NCBI GenBank assembly: GCA_000828975.1
Contig: AP014683.1
Coordinates: 3,057,700 to 3,121,699 of the forward strand
Source of the DNA: Burkholderiales bacterium GJ-E10
GTDB taxonomy: Bacteria; Pseudomonadota; Gammaproteobacteria; Burkholderiales; Burkholderiaceae_F
Length of the DNA stretch: 64,000 bases
Direction of reading: 5' to 3'
A program made the position numbers and the translations under genes. Shown here one piece after another: positions 24,590-33,892 of the stretch (position 1 is its first letter; each line of letters starts with the position of its first letter). The notes below the pieces were generated by a model. It was not told where the DNA came from. It ran no database searches and saw only the letters and a list, made by a program, of their open reading frames with translations.

Positions 24590-24865
24590 GTGGCGCTCAT
24601 CATCACCGAGGACTGCATCAACTGCGACGTCTGCGAGCCGGTGTGCCCCAACAGCGCGATCCGGCCCGGCGAGTCGATCTACGTCATCGATCCCGAGCGC
24701 TGCACCGAGTGCGTGGGCCACTTCGACGAGCCGCAGTGCCAGGCGATCTGCCCCGTCTCCTGCATCCCGAAGGATCCGAGCCGATGGGAGACGCGGGAGC
24801 AGTTGCTGGAGAAGTTCGAGCGTCTGCAAGACGGCAGCGCCTCTTCTCCCCGGGGAGCGGGATAG
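24590..24865 (+). CDS. YfhL-type 2[4Fe-4S] ferredoxin
   Basis: 91 residues starting at GTG 24590 (family N-terminus MALIITEDCINCDVCEPVCP). First cluster CxxCxxCxxxCP; second C-x2-C-x8-C-x3-C type (CTECVGHFDEPQCQAICP), the longer spacing typical of this group. Small cytoplasmic electron carrier. Lies 19 bases after coaD in the same operon. Confidence 0.93.
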   Translation: MALIITEDCINCDVCEPVCPNSAIRPGESIYVIDPERCTECVGHFDEPQCQAICPVSCIPKDPSRWETREQLLEKFERLQDGSASSPRGAG

Positions 24866-24870
24866 CGCGC

Positions 24871-26091
24871 GTGGGAAACGGGCGCGGAGCGTCGCGACAT
24901 CTCCGAATCGAGCGCATCGATGCCCTGCGCGGCTTCGCGCTCTTCGGCATCCTGCAGGTCAACATCCAGGGTTTCGCCTGGGGCGCCGCCGATCCGCTGG
25001 GCTATCTGACGCCGGCCGCCGGCACGCTCGACGTCGGGTTGCGCTTCCTGCAGGCGGCCTTCTTTGAAGGCAAGTTCTACCCCATCTTCGCGTTCCTGTT
25101 CGGCGCCGGCCTGGCGATGCAGATGCGCAAGCTGCGGCACATGGCCGACGGCGACGCGGTGGTCGCCCGCCGCGCGCTCCGGCGCCGGCTGTGGATCCTG
25201 CTCGGCATGGGCATCGCGCACGGGCTCCTGCTCTACTGCGGCGACGTGTTGAGCGCCTACGCCGTCTGCGGCCTGCTGTTCCTGTGGGGGTTCGATGCGG
25301 GCGGGGCCGACCCTGCGTTGTCCGCGCGGCGCCTGCGGGCGTGGAGCGTGGCGTGCGCGATCGGCGCGGCGGCGACGATCTTCATCCCGCTGGCGGTCGC
25401 GACGTTCGCGCCCGGCACCACCCCGGCCGGCGCGATTCCGCCCGACCTGCTGCGGGCCCACGACATCTACGTCCACGGCGGATGGCTGGCCCAGCTCGCG
25501 CAGCGGCGCGACGATGAGATCGCGCAGCAGCTCGGGTCCATCCCGACGTTCTGGCCGCAGGTTTTCGCGTTCCTGGCGCTCGGCATGCTCGCCGGCCATG
25601 CCGGCTGGCTGCACTATCCGCAGCGGTACGCGCGGGTCTGGGCCGCGGCCCGGCGCATCGGTTTGGCGGTCGGCCTGCCCTGCGCGATCGTCGGCGGGGT
25701 CTGGGATACCGGCCACGCGCTGCATGCGCCGGGCCGGGAAGGGGGCTGGAACGACGTCCTGCTGGGCGCGAGCAGCCTGCTCGCCGCCGCGTACGTCGCG
25801 GGGTTGCTCGCCTGGTTCGCGACCGATCGGGGCGGCAGGGTGTCGCGCTGGCTGGCGTACGCCGGCCGCATGTCGCTCACCAACTACATCGGCCAGTCGC
25901 TCGCCATGAACGTCCTGCTTTCGGCCTGGGGGCTGGGTCTGGGTGCGCGGGCCGGCCGCGCCGAACTCGCCGCGCTGGCTGCGGCGATCTTCGGCGTGCA
26001 GCTCCTCCTCAGCCGATGGACCCTTGCCCGCTACCGGCAGGGGCCGCTGGAAGCGATGTGGCGGAGGGCGACCTACGCCGGGCTGCGCTGA
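24871..26091 (+). CDS. DUF418 (YeiB-type) membrane protein
   Basis: 406 residues from GTG 24871, preceded by GGGAGCGGGA; it begins five bases after the ferredoxin stop. Family start RIERIDALRGFALFGILQVN, then FFEGKFYPIFAFLFGAGLAM, and the conserved C-terminal WLAYAGRMSLTNYIGQSLAM. Seven to ten hydrophobic segments; inner membrane. Function of the family is unknown, with acyltransferase-3-like topology. Confidence 0.9.
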   Translation: MGNGRGASRHLRIERIDALRGFALFGILQVNIQGFAWGAADPLGYLTPAAGTLDVGLRFLQAAFFEGKFYPIFAFLFGAGLAMQMRKLRHMADGDAVVARRALRRRLWILLGMGIAHGLLLYCGDVLSAYAVCGLLFLWGFDAGGADPALSARRLRAWSVACAIGAAATIFIPLAVATFAPGTTPAGAIPPDLLRAHDIYVHGGWLAQLAQRRDDEIAQQLGSIPTFWPQVFAFLALGMLAGHAGWLHYPQRYARVWAAARRIGLAVGLPCAIVGGVWDTGHALHAPGREGGWNDVLLGASSLLAAAYVAGLLAWFATDRGGRVSRWLAYAGRMSLTNYIGQSLAMNVLLSAWGLGLGARAGRAELAALAAAIFGVQLLLSRWTLARYRQGPLEAMWRRATYAGLR

Positions 26092-26154
26092 GCGCGGCCC
26101 GGCGGGCGATTCTGCGAGCCTGCGCCCGCTGGCTTCGTTCGCGTCCCCGACTCT

Positions 26155-26955
26155 TCAGTGGGGCAGGACCTTGACCCACACGCCGGTGGACGGCGCGCCG
26201 TCCGGCACGGCTCCCAGGGTCTGGGTGGTCTGGGTTCCGGGTTCGCCCAGTTCGATCCACTGGCCCACGCGCCCGTGGATGCGGAATGGCCGGGGCTTGT
26301 TCTGCACCCCATACCCATAGGGCGCGGCGACGCCGCCGATCTGCAGCGGCAGCAGGTCGGCCACCACCTCGCGCCCCTGCACCGCGAAGCGCACGGAAAA
26401 TGCCGAGACACCCTGGAAGAACACCGCGCCCCCGACGCCGGGGCCGATGCCTTGGGTTGCGGCCGTCCCGGCATTCGCGGCCGCGGTGCCCGGCGCGGCG
26501 CCGGTGCCCGCGATCGGCGCATAGAACTGCAGTGACTGCACCGAGGGGAGGTTCATGCGCACCACCTCGCCTTCGACGACTTCGTATCGCGCGATGTGGG
26601 TGTTCACCGACACCGAGGTCGATCCGTCGGCGCCGTTGGTCGCATCGGCCTCGGCGCCACCGCCGCCCTCGTCCGTCGACACCGAGTAGCCGTTGTCCGC
26701 GCCGCGGCCGGTGCCCGACGATGTCGTGCCGTCGCCGTCGCCGTTGTCGCTGTCGTCGCCGGTGCCGGTGGATACCGAGTAGGAGTTGTCCGATCCCTGG
26801 CGGACCGTCGCCGGCGCGCCCGGCGGCGTGTCGCGCACCAGCACGGTGAGCTGGCGCGGCATTTCACCGCCGTAGTCCTGGGCCATCGCCGCGGCGGAGA
26901 GCGTCGCGAACAGCGCCGTGCACAGCGACGCGGACAGAATCTGTCGACAACCCAT
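26155..26955 (-). CDS. Secreted hypothetical protein with Ser/Gly/Asp-rich repeats
   Basis: 266 residues. Clear signal peptide (MGCRQILSASLCTALFATLS, cleavage after AMA-Q). Then RQLTVLVRDTPPGAP, a low-complexity acidic linker with two related units (DNSYSVSTGTG and DNGYSVSTDEG), and a C-terminal domain with RYEVVEGEVVRMNLPSVQSL and GRVGQWIELG. I do not recognise the family. An upstream open frame to 27417 is a shadow of ychF. Confidence 0.75.
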   Translation of the reverse strand: MGCRQILSASLCTALFATLSAAAMAQDYGGEMPRQLTVLVRDTPPGAPATVRQGSDNSYSVSTGTGDDSDNGDGDGTTSSGTGRGADNGYSVSTDEGGGGAEADATNGADGSTSVSVNTHIARYEVVEGEVVRMNLPSVQSLQFYAPIAGTGAAPGTAAANAGTAATQGIGPGVGGAVFFQGVSAFSVRFAVQGREVVADLLPLQIGGVAAPYGYGVQNKPRPFRIHGRVGQWIELGEPGTQTTQTLGAVPDGAPSTGVWVKVLPH

Positions 26956-27032
26956 GATCGCTCCGATCCGATCCGTCGATGAGATTTCCGTGGAGCCGGA
27001 TGCCTGCGTTCCCCCGGACGGATGTCGCAAGA

Positions 27033-28139
27033 CTACACGTTGAACCGGAAATGCAGCACGTCGCCGTCCTTGACGACGTACTCCTTGCCTTCCAGGCGCA
27101 TCCGCCCCGCTTCCTTCGCGCCCTGCTCCCCCTTGTACCGGATGAAGTCGTCGTAGGCGATGGTCTCGGCGCGGATGAAGCCGCGTTCGAAATCGGTGTG
27201 GATGACGCCGGCAGCCTGCGGCGCGGTGGCGCCGATCGCAACCGTCCAGGCGCGCACTTCCTTCACCCCGGCGGTGAAATAGGTCTGCAGGCCGAGCAGC
27301 GCGTAGGCGGCGCGGATCACGCGGTCGAGGCCGGGTTCGGCCATGCCCATGTCCTGCAGGAACACGACCTTGTCCTCGTCGGACAGATCGGCGATGTCGG
27401 CTTCGGTGCGCGCGCACACCGCGACGACCGGGGCGCCTTCGCGTTGGGCGCGTTCGCGCACGCGGTCGAGCAGGGGATTGTTCTCGAAGCCGTGTTCCTC
27501 GACGTTGGCGACGTACATGGTGGGCTTCATCGTCAGCAGGAACAGCGGCCGCAGCGCGGCGCGTTCGTCGTCGTCGAGCGCGACCGTGCGCGCCGGCTTC
27601 GCCTGATCGAGGGCGGGCTGGATCTTTTCCAGCGCGGCGACGATGCGCTGGGCTTCCTTCTTTTCCTCGCTCACCGCCGAACTGCGCGCGACCTTGGAAT
27701 AGCGGTTCATCGCCTTCTCGACCGACTGCAGGTCGGAGAGCGCGAGTTCGGTGTCGATGACCTCGATGTCGCGGATCGGGTCGACGCCGCCGGCGACGTG
27801 GACGATGTTCGGGTCATCGAAGCAGCGCACCACGTGCGCGATCGCATCGCATTCGCGGATGTTGGCGAGGAACTGGTTGCCCAGGCCCTCGCCCTTGCTC
27901 GCGCCCGCGACCAGGCCGGCGATGTCGACGAATTCGACGGTCGCCGGCAGCACGCGCTGCGGCTGCACGATCTGCGACAGCGCCTGCAGGCGCGGGTCCG
28001 GCACTTCGACGACGCCGGTGTTGGGTTCGATGGTGCAGAACGGATAGTTCTCGGCGGCGATCCCCGCCTTGGTGAGCGCATTGAACAGCGTCGACTTGCC
28101 GACGTTGGGAAGTCCGACGATGCCGCATTTCACTGCCAT
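27033..28139 (-). CDS. ychF: Redox-regulated ATPase YchF (Obg family)
   Basis: 368 residues, close to the standard 363. [23 protein letters not shown] (G1), [20 protein letters not shown] (G3), coiled middle part, and the C-terminal TGS-like domain ending [18 protein letters not shown]. Binds ribosomes and hydrolyses ATP rather than GTP. Usually found downstream of pth, as here, but with the C13 peptidase gene in between. Confidence 0.96.
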   Translation of the reverse strand: MAVKCGIVGLPNVGKSTLFNALTKAGIAAENYPFCTIEPNTGVVEVPDPRLQALSQIVQPQRVLPATVEFVDIAGLVAGASKGEGLGNQFLANIRECDAIAHVVRCFDDPNIVHVAGGVDPIRDIEVIDTELALSDLQSVEKAMNRYSKVARSSAVSEEKKEAQRIVAALEKIQPALDQAKPARTVALDDDERAALRPLFLLTMKPTMYVANVEEHGFENNPLLDRVRERAQREGAPVVAVCARTEADIADLSDEDKVVFLQDMGMAEPGLDRVIRAAYALLGLQTYFTAGVKEVRAWTVAIGATAPQAAGVIHTDFERGFIRAETIAYDDFIRYKGEQGAKEAGRMRLEGKEYVVKDGDVLHFRFNV

Positions 28140-28240
28140 GATTCCGGTTCCTCAGGTTGTTTGTCGTGGTGGCCCGGCGCCGGGGGGCGGGGCGGCGTGC
28201 GGGGGTGGTGTGCAGGGGTCGTCCGTTGTCCGGGTTCGGT

Positions 28241-29728
28241 TCAGGTGTCCGCGAACGAACCGCCGTCACCGCGGTGCGTCTGCAGCGTCCGGAGGCGCTC
28301 CCGGATGCCGTTGCCGATGAAGATCTGCGGCTGGGACGGGATCTCGTGCTCCCGGGTCTCGCGGGCGGCGATCGCCTTGACCGCGCTGCGGAAGGCATCC
28401 TCGAACGACCCGTCGCGGGCCAGCGCATCGGCGAAGAATGCCCGCCCGAAGTCGGTCCATTGCGCCCCATCGCGGCAGCCGAACGAGGAACGATCGGCCG
28501 CCGATGCGGTGATCACCATGGTATCCGGTGTTTCCAGCGGGGCGACGAAGGCGCCCGAGTAGCACGCCGAAACGATGATCACGCGGTAGCGGATGCCGGC
28601 CTCGTCGAGCATGCTGCGCAGCGCCTGGGGCGTGATGTCGTCGAACTGATACGGAGGCAGGGACACCACGAGACGGTGATCCGGGCTGCCGTGCGAGGTC
28701 AGGAACACCGCCAGGACGTCGCTGCCGGGGTTCATCCTGTCGGCCATGGTGTCGATCGCGCGCTCCAGCGAACTGGCGGTGGCGAACGGATGCGCGTCCG
28801 GGTGGGCGCTGTTGTTGGCAAGCACGATGTCGTGGCCGGACGTGTCGAATACGTTGTCCATGATCGCGTCGGCGGCCGTCGCTTCGTGGAGGAACACGTC
28901 CTGCGTGCCGTCGCCGGCGAAGCTGATGGTGAAGAGCTGCGTCCGCCCGCTTTGCGCCGGCGTGACCGCGGCCAGCGCTTCATCGAGCAGATCGAACTGC
29001 GAGTAGAACGTCTGCTCCGACTGGGTGTCCCCGGCCTGGGCGGTGTTGGCGTCGGGCGGCGCGTTCCACAGTTGTGCACCGGGATCGATCGCCCACTGCG
29101 GTGCGAGCGTCAGGCCGAACGCCAGCACGAACGCCGCTGTGCGGCGCCATGGGGGCAAGGACGCGGACGGATGGGGCGGCGTCGCATTCTCGGGATTGCC
29201 GGTCGCCGCCGCGTTCGCCGCCGCGGATTCCGGAAAGCGCACGGCCGCCACCGCATACGCCAGCGCCAGCCAGATGAGCGGCGCCCAGGACAGCGTGTCG
29301 TATCGGCGATCGATCGCCGGGATGGCGTCCGCCGCCACCGCCAGCGCGGAGGCGGCGAGCGATTCGATGCAGGACAGCGCGAACGCCGCCGTCGCCAGGG
29401 GGACGAAGCCGCGCCGCGCGCCGCCCGGGGGTCCGTTCGTCCCCTGGCCGACCAGTCCGGCGATCCACCATGCCGCGGCGAGCGCCGGCAGTGCCCAGAA
29501 GCTGACCGCGGGCAGGGCGAGCGGGTCGAATTGGCCGGCCCCGGTGCCGACGGCGTAGAAATCGTAGGTGACGCCCAGCGCCAGATTGAGCAGAAACAGC
29601 CCGAGCAGCTGGCTGCCGCTCGCGCGCACCCGGCGCCATGCGCCCGGCAGGAAGAACCAGAAGGCGAAGCCGCTCAGCAGATTGCCGGCGAGCCCGCCGG
29701 CGAAATCCCGTTCGGGATCCGGCCTCAC
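28241..29728 (-). CDS. Membrane-anchored C13 (legumain/caspase-like) peptidase
   Basis: 495 residues from GTG 29728, directly after the pth stop. The N-terminal half has about six hydrophobic segments (for example SQLLGLFLLNLALGVTYDF and APLIWLALAYAVAAVRF). The C-terminal half is a C13 peptidase: VLAVFLTSHGSPDH with His346 and VIIVSACYSGAFVAPL with Cys389 form the catalytic dyad, followed by TMVITASAADRSSFGC and FGRAFFADALAR. Bacterial C13 proteins are little studied. ATG 29818 would extend it inside pth and is less likely. Confidence 0.85.
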   Translation of the reverse strand: MRPDPERDFAGGLAGNLLSGFAFWFFLPGAWRRVRASGSQLLGLFLLNLALGVTYDFYAVGTGAGQFDPLALPAVSFWALPALAAAWWIAGLVGQGTNGPPGGARRGFVPLATAAFALSCIESLAASALAVAADAIPAIDRRYDTLSWAPLIWLALAYAVAAVRFPESAAANAAATGNPENATPPHPSASLPPWRRTAAFVLAFGLTLAPQWAIDPGAQLWNAPPDANTAQAGDTQSEQTFYSQFDLLDEALAAVTPAQSGRTQLFTISFAGDGTQDVFLHEATAADAIMDNVFDTSGHDIVLANNSAHPDAHPFATASSLERAIDTMADRMNPGSDVLAVFLTSHGSPDHRLVVSLPPYQFDDITPQALRSMLDEAGIRYRVIIVSACYSGAFVAPLETPDTMVITASAADRSSFGCRDGAQWTDFGRAFFADALARDGSFEDAFRSAVKAIAARETREHEIPSQPQIFIGNGIRERLRTLQTHRGDGGSFADT

Positions 29729-29729
29729 G

Positions 29730-30350
29730 TCAGTGTCCCGAGGGCTTGCTGCCGGACGTTGGTGCGGCGGTGCGCAGGCGCAGCGCCGCGGCGTCGGATT
29801 TTCCGGCGACGATCGCATCGACCGCCGCCAGCGCGCGGCCGATTCCGGCTTCGATCGCGGTCTGTTCCTCGCGCCGCGGCGGGTGCAGCACGAAGTCCGC
29901 GACTTCCTGCGCCAGCCCCTGCGTCCGCGGGTGGCCGATGCCGATGCGCAAGCGCCAGAAATCGGGGGTGCCGATCCGGGCGCAGATGTCCTTCAATCCG
30001 TTGTGTCCTGCAAGGCCGCCGCCCTTCTTGAGGCGTACGTCGCCCGGCGCCAGGTCCAGTTCGTCATGGGCGACGAGAATCTCCGCGGGGGCGATGCGAT
30101 AGAACGCCGCCACGGCCTGGACCGCCTGTCCCGAGAGGTTCATGTAGGTCGCCGGCTTGAGCAGCCAGATTTCCTGGCCATCGACCGATGTGCGCGCGAC
30201 CTCGCCGAAGAACTTTCTTTCGGAGCGAAACGACGCCCGCGTGCCGGCAGCCAATTCGTCGACGAACCAGAATCCGGCGTTGTGACGGGTACGCTCGTAT
30301 TCGGCCCCCACGTTGCCGAGACCGACGATCAGGCGGATGCCTTGGGTCAT
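29730..30350 (-). CDS. pth: Peptidyl-tRNA hydrolase
   Basis: 206 residues from ATG 30350 ([13 protein letters not shown]). Releases tRNA from drop-off peptidyl-tRNA. [25 protein letters not shown] with the catalytic histidine, [41 protein letters not shown]. The C-terminus has an extra Ala/Ser-rich tail. Follows rplY, as is usual. Confidence 0.96.
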   Translation of the reverse strand: MTQGIRLIVGLGNVGAEYERTRHNAGFWFVDELAAGTRASFRSERKFFGEVARTSVDGQEIWLLKPATYMNLSGQAVQAVAAFYRIAPAEILVAHDELDLAPGDVRLKKGGGLAGHNGLKDICARIGTPDFWRLRIGIGHPRTQGLAQEVADFVLHPPRREEQTAIEAGIGRALAAVDAIVAGKSDAAALRLRTAAPTSGSKPSGH

Positions 30351-30422
30351 TGCGCTTTGGTCAACCTGCGATATCACGGAAACGCAACGGGGATGTACCC
30401 CTGCGGGATGGCTGCACAGCCA

Positions 30423-30456
30423 CGCTCCCCCGCCCCGTCATCGAGCCGGGGGAGCG
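30423..30456 (-). other. Strong hairpin between rplY and pth
   Basis: Perfect 10-bp inverted repeat CGCTCCCCCG / CGGGGGAGCG with a 14-base loop, 18 bases past the rplY stop. There is no T-tract after it on the minus strand, so it may be an mRNA-stabilising structure or an attenuator rather than an intrinsic terminator. Confidence 0.5.
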
Positions 30457-30474
30457 AACTTCTTCCGCGCTTCC

Positions 30475-31131
30475 TTACTTCTTCTTGGCCGGCGCTGCGG
30501 CCGGCGCCTTCGCACCGCCCTTGGCCGGTGCAGCCGCCGCGGATTCCGCCGCCGGGGCCTCTTCCTGCGCGCCCGCCGGCACCGTCACCGTGACGAGCAC
30601 CGGATCCTCCTTGCCGCGCCGCACGAGCGACACGCCTTCCGGCAGCTTGATGTCCGATGCGTGGATGGTCTGCTGCGCGGTCAGATCCGACAGGTCGACC
30701 TCGATGAACTCGGGCAGATGGCGCGGCAGGCAGGCGATGTCGACTTCGGAGGCGACGTGACCGACGATCGCCGCGGAGAGCTTCACCGCCGGCGAATTCT
30801 CGGTGCCGACGAAGTGCAGCGGCACGCGCATGTGGATCGGCTGATCTTCCGCGACGCGCTGGAAATCGATGTGCAGCACGCTGGGCTTGTACGCGTGCAT
30901 CTGGAAGTCGCGCAGCAGAACGCGCTCGTTCTGGCCGTCGAGTTCCATTTCGAGGATCGAGGAGTGGAACTTCTCACGCCGCAGGGCGTGGAACAGCGGG
31001 TTGTGGGCGAGCTCGATGCTCACCGGCTCCTTGCCGGCCCCGTAGAGGATGCCGGGGACCTTGTCCTGGCGGCGCAGGCGGCGGCTCGCACCAGTGCCTT
31101 GCGCGGTTCGTTTGCTGGCGATGACTTTCAT
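30475..31131 (-). CDS. rplY: Ribosomal protein bL25, Ctc form
   Basis: 218 residues from ATG 31131 ([20 protein letters not shown]) with GGAG seven bases upstream. N-terminal 5S-rRNA-binding L25 domain, then the Ctc beta domain ([37 protein letters not shown]), and a low-complexity Ala/Pro/Lys tail ending APAKKK. Between prs and pth, the common order. Confidence 0.96.
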   Translation of the reverse strand: MKVIASKRTAQGTGASRRLRRQDKVPGILYGAGKEPVSIELAHNPLFHALRREKFHSSILEMELDGQNERVLLRDFQMHAYKPSVLHIDFQRVAEDQPIHMRVPLHFVGTENSPAVKLSAAIVGHVASEVDIACLPRHLPEFIEVDLSDLTAQQTIHASDIKLPEGVSLVRRGKEDPVLVTVTVPAGAQEEAPAAESAAAAPAKGGAKAPAAAPAKKK

Positions 31132-31205
31132 TTCGTACTCCGTAGGTTTGCGATACCCCTTTGGGTCGGGCATCTCCGCGGATGCGGAGCGGTGCCCGGT
31201 GCCGT

Positions 31206-31239
31206 CGGTCCGCGGGCCGCGACCAGCCGCGGCGGACCG
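31206..31239 (-). other. Hairpin between prs and rplY
   Basis: Inverted repeat CGGTCCGC / GCGGACCG with an 18-base GC-rich interior that can pair further. Lies immediately past the prs stop. No T-tract, so it is a possible processing or attenuation signal only. Confidence 0.35.
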
Positions 31240-31246
31240 GCTGCAC

Positions 31247-32206
31247 TCACTCGATGAACAGGGAACTCACCGAGTCTCCGCGCGCAATGCGCGAAATCGT
31301 CTCTCCCAGCAGCGCCGCACACGAAAGCTGCCGGATCTTCGGGCAGCTCGCCGCAGCGTCGCTCAGGGGAATCGAATCGGTGACGACGATCTCGTCGAGC
31401 ACCGAATCCATGATCCGGTCCACCGCCTTGCCGGACAGCACCGGATGCGTGCAGTACGCGCTCACGCGCACCGCGCCCCGTTCGCGCAGGGCGGTGGCGG
31501 CATGGCACAGCGTATTGGCGGTGTCGACCATGTCATCCATGATCACGCAGCTGCGGCCGTTCACGTCGCCGATGATGTTCATCACCTCGGCAACGTTGGC
31601 GCGCGGGCGGCGCTTGTCGATGATCGCCAGATCGGCGTCGAGGCGCTTGGCCAGCGCGCGCGCGCGCACCACGCCGCCGATGTCCGGCGACACGACGACG
31701 AGGCCGGCCGGGTTGCGCTTCCAGACGTCGCCCAGCAGGATCGGACTGGCATAGATGTTGTCGACCGGGATGTCGAAGAAGCCCTGGATCTGGTCGGAAT
31801 GGAGGTCCATCACCAGTACCCGGTTCACCCCGGCGGTCTGCAGGATGTTCGCGACCACCTTCGCGCTGATGGCGACCCGCGCGGACCGCGGGCGCCGGTC
31901 CTGGCGGGCATATCCGAAGTACGGAATCGCCGCGGTGATCCGGCCGGCCGACGCGCGTTTGAGCGCATCGACCATGATGACCAGTTCCATGAGGTTGTCG
32001 TTGGTCGGCGCGCAGGTGGACTGCAGCACGAAGACGTCCTTGCCGCGGACGTTCTCGTTGATCTCGACGAAGATCTCGCCGTCGGAAAAGCGCGATACCG
32101 ACGCGCGCCCCAGCGGGATGTTCAGGTGTTGGACGACGGCGTGCGCAAGTTTCGGGTTGGCGTTACCCGAAAACACCATCAGATTATCCGGCACTAGTGC
32201 GGACAT
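31247..32206 (-). CDS. prs: Ribose-phosphate pyrophosphokinase
   Basis: 319 residues, class I length. Makes [73 protein letters not shown] and the PRPP loop [14 protein letters not shown]. Downstream of tRNA-Gln on the same strand. Confidence 0.97.
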   Translation of the reverse strand: MSALVPDNLMVFSGNANPKLAHAVVQHLNIPLGRASVSRFSDGEIFVEINENVRGKDVFVLQSTCAPTNDNLMELVIMVDALKRASAGRITAAIPYFGYARQDRRPRSARVAISAKVVANILQTAGVNRVLVMDLHSDQIQGFFDIPVDNIYASPILLGDVWKRNPAGLVVVSPDIGGVVRARALAKRLDADLAIIDKRRPRANVAEVMNIIGDVNGRSCVIMDDMVDTANTLCHAATALRERGAVRVSAYCTHPVLSGKAVDRIMDSVLDEIVVTDSIPLSDAAASCPKIRQLSCAALLGETISRIARGDSVSSLFIE

Positions 32207-32314
32207 ACGAGACAGTCTTTCTCAACCGGAGGCACACACAGGGCCGCGGGGGATGCGCGAAGGGGGCGGGAGACCGCCTTCGGAGCGGGTCCGCAGGTAC
32301 CTTGCACGTGCTGC

Positions 32315-32391
32315 TGGCTGGGGAGGAAGGATTCGAACCCTCGTATGGCGGAATCAAAATCCGCTGCCTTAACCAACTTGGCGACTCCCCA
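32315..32391 (-). tRNA. tRNA-Gln (anticodon TTG), CCA encoded
   Basis: The minus strand folds as a full cloverleaf: acceptor TGGGGAG / CTCCCCA, D arm GCCAAGTTGGTTAAGGC, anticodon stem-loop GCGGATTTTGATTCCGC with anticodon TTG, T arm GAGGGTTCGAATCCTTC. Discriminator G and an encoded CCA give a total of 77 bases. Position between ispE and prs is the usual betaproteobacterial one. Confidence 0.96.
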
Positions 32392-32429
32392 GCACGAAAC
32401 CGAAACCGCGAAACCGCGAAACCGGTACG

Positions 32430-33320
32430 CTACCAATCCGCCAGCGCGAACTCCGGCAAGCCCGGCACCGCCCAGACGGACCATTGCTGCCCGGGCGGGA
32501 CCGCGTCCCGCAACGAACCGGCGACCCGCTGCGCGGCATCCAGGCTTCGGAACACGCCAAAACACGCGGATCCCGAGCCGCTCATGCGGGCCGGACCATG
32601 CTGTTCCAGCGCCTGCAGCGCAGCATTCACCGGCGGAACGCTCCGACGTACCACCGCTTCGAGATCGTTGGATCCGAAGAGGCCGGCCGCAGGATCGGAA
32701 AGCGCCGCGGAAAAGCCCGATATTGTCGTCCGTTTGTGATCCCGTGTCAATTTCGGATCGGAAAACACCCCGGCCGTGGCCACCGGAACGCCCGGAAACA
32801 CAATGACATACGCGACGTCGGGCGCCGCAACCGGAACGCACCGCTCCCCGATGCCTTCGACGAACGCGGCGCCGCGGCCGAGGAAGAACGGCACGTCCGC
32901 CCCCAGGCCGAGCGCCAGCGCTGCCAGTTCGTCGCGACTCCGTCCCAGCCCCCACAGGCGGTTGAGCGCGATCAGCGTGGTGGCGGCGTCCGACGATCCG
33001 CCGCCCAGTCCGGCGCCGACCGGAATGCGCTTCTCCACCCGGATCTCGACCCCCGGGCGGGCGTCGCCGGGGATGGTCGCCTGCAGCGCCCGCGCCGCCC
33101 GCACCGCGAGATCGCGGTCCTCCGGTCCCGTCAGGTCGCCGCTGCGCACGACCTGCCCGTCGCCGCGCCACACGAAATCGAGGGTGTCGCAGAGATCCAC
33201 CGGCACGAAGACCGATTGCAGTTCGTGGTAGCCGTCGTCCCGCCGCCCGACGACGTGCAGGAACAGATTGAGCTTGGCGGGCGCGGGCAGGCCCAGAAAT
33301 CGGCGCGGCAAATTCATCAT
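32430..33320 (-). CDS. ispE: 4-diphosphocytidyl-2-C-methyl-D-erythritol kinase
   Basis: 296 residues from ATG 33320. GHMP kinase of the MEP isoprenoid pathway. PAPAKLNLFLHVVGRRDDGYHEL, PVGAGLGGGSSDAATTL (ATP loop) and ARMSGSGSACFGVF are diagnostic. A GTG at 33329 overlaps the lolB stop as GTGA and would add three residues; coupling to lolB makes it a real alternative. Confidence 0.96.
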   Translation of the reverse strand: MMNLPRRFLGLPAPAKLNLFLHVVGRRDDGYHELQSVFVPVDLCDTLDFVWRGDGQVVRSGDLTGPEDRDLAVRAARALQATIPGDARPGVEIRVEKRIPVGAGLGGGSSDAATTLIALNRLWGLGRSRDELAALALGLGADVPFFLGRGAAFVEGIGERCVPVAAPDVAYVIVFPGVPVATAGVFSDPKLTRDHKRTTISGFSAALSDPAAGLFGSNDLEAVVRRSVPPVNAALQALEQHGPARMSGSGSACFGVFRSLDAAQRVAGSLRDAVPPGQQWSVWAVPGLPEFALADW

Positions 33321-33325
33321 CTGTT

Positions 33326-33892
33326 TCACGATCCCGTCTGATCCAATATCACCCGCAGGCCTACCTGCGGCATGCCGTCCTGCGCCGGCCGGTTCATCCG
33401 CAGGCGCCGGATCGTGGCGAAATCCACGGTGACGACCCAGCCGTCCTGCTCGAACCGCCGCGTGAACCCGTCGGCGGCGAGCGTCCGGAACGGTCGTCCC
33501 GGAGACGGGCGGCCCTGCACCCAGTCCGGCAACCCGGCCACTGGCAGCGACCAGCCCAGCACGCGGCGGGACAGGGATTGGGCGTCCGGCCCGCGCTCGA
33601 TCCGCACCGTGCCGCCTTCCGGCACGAGGACTTGCGCGCCGCCGCGTTCGGTTTCGATGCGCGCGAGCGTGGCGCCCAGGGGGGAGACGAGGTCCAGCGT
33701 CAGCGCCTGTTTGCCGACCAGCAGCGAAAACCGGCCCGTCCAGGCTTTTTGCTGCTGCGCTCCCGTCACGGCCAGCGCGAAGCGCCCTTCGTAATCGCGC
33801 TGCGCCGCCGGCGGCGGCGGCAGGGTTGCGCACGCCGCCAGCAGCATTGCCGCGGCGGCAGCCGCACTTCCCGACCGCAACGATCCGGGCAT
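33326..33892 (-). CDS. lolB: Outer-membrane lipoprotein receptor LolB
   Basis: 188 residues. Accepts lipoproteins from LolA and inserts them in the outer membrane. Lipobox LLAAC near residue 20, then YEGRFALAVTG, WTGRFSLLVG and LGWSLPVAGLPDWVQGRP, typical LolB. Its ATG overlaps the stop of the TPR gene by one base (TGATG). Confidence 0.93.
   Translation of the reverse strand: MPGSLRSGSAAAAAAMLLAACATLPPPPAAQRDYEGRFALAVTGAQQQKAWTGRFSLLVGKQALTLDLVSPLGATLARIETERGGAQVLVPEGGTVRIERGPDAQSLSRRVLGWSLPVAGLPDWVQGRPSPGRPFRTLAADGFTRRFEQDGWVVTVDFATIRRLRMNRPAQDGMPQVGLRVILDQTGS

Noticed and set aside
32315-32391. Attachment site or integrated element at tRNA-Gln
   Set aside because: The tRNA is intact, flanked by its usual neighbours, and no repeat of its 3' end was noticed nearby.
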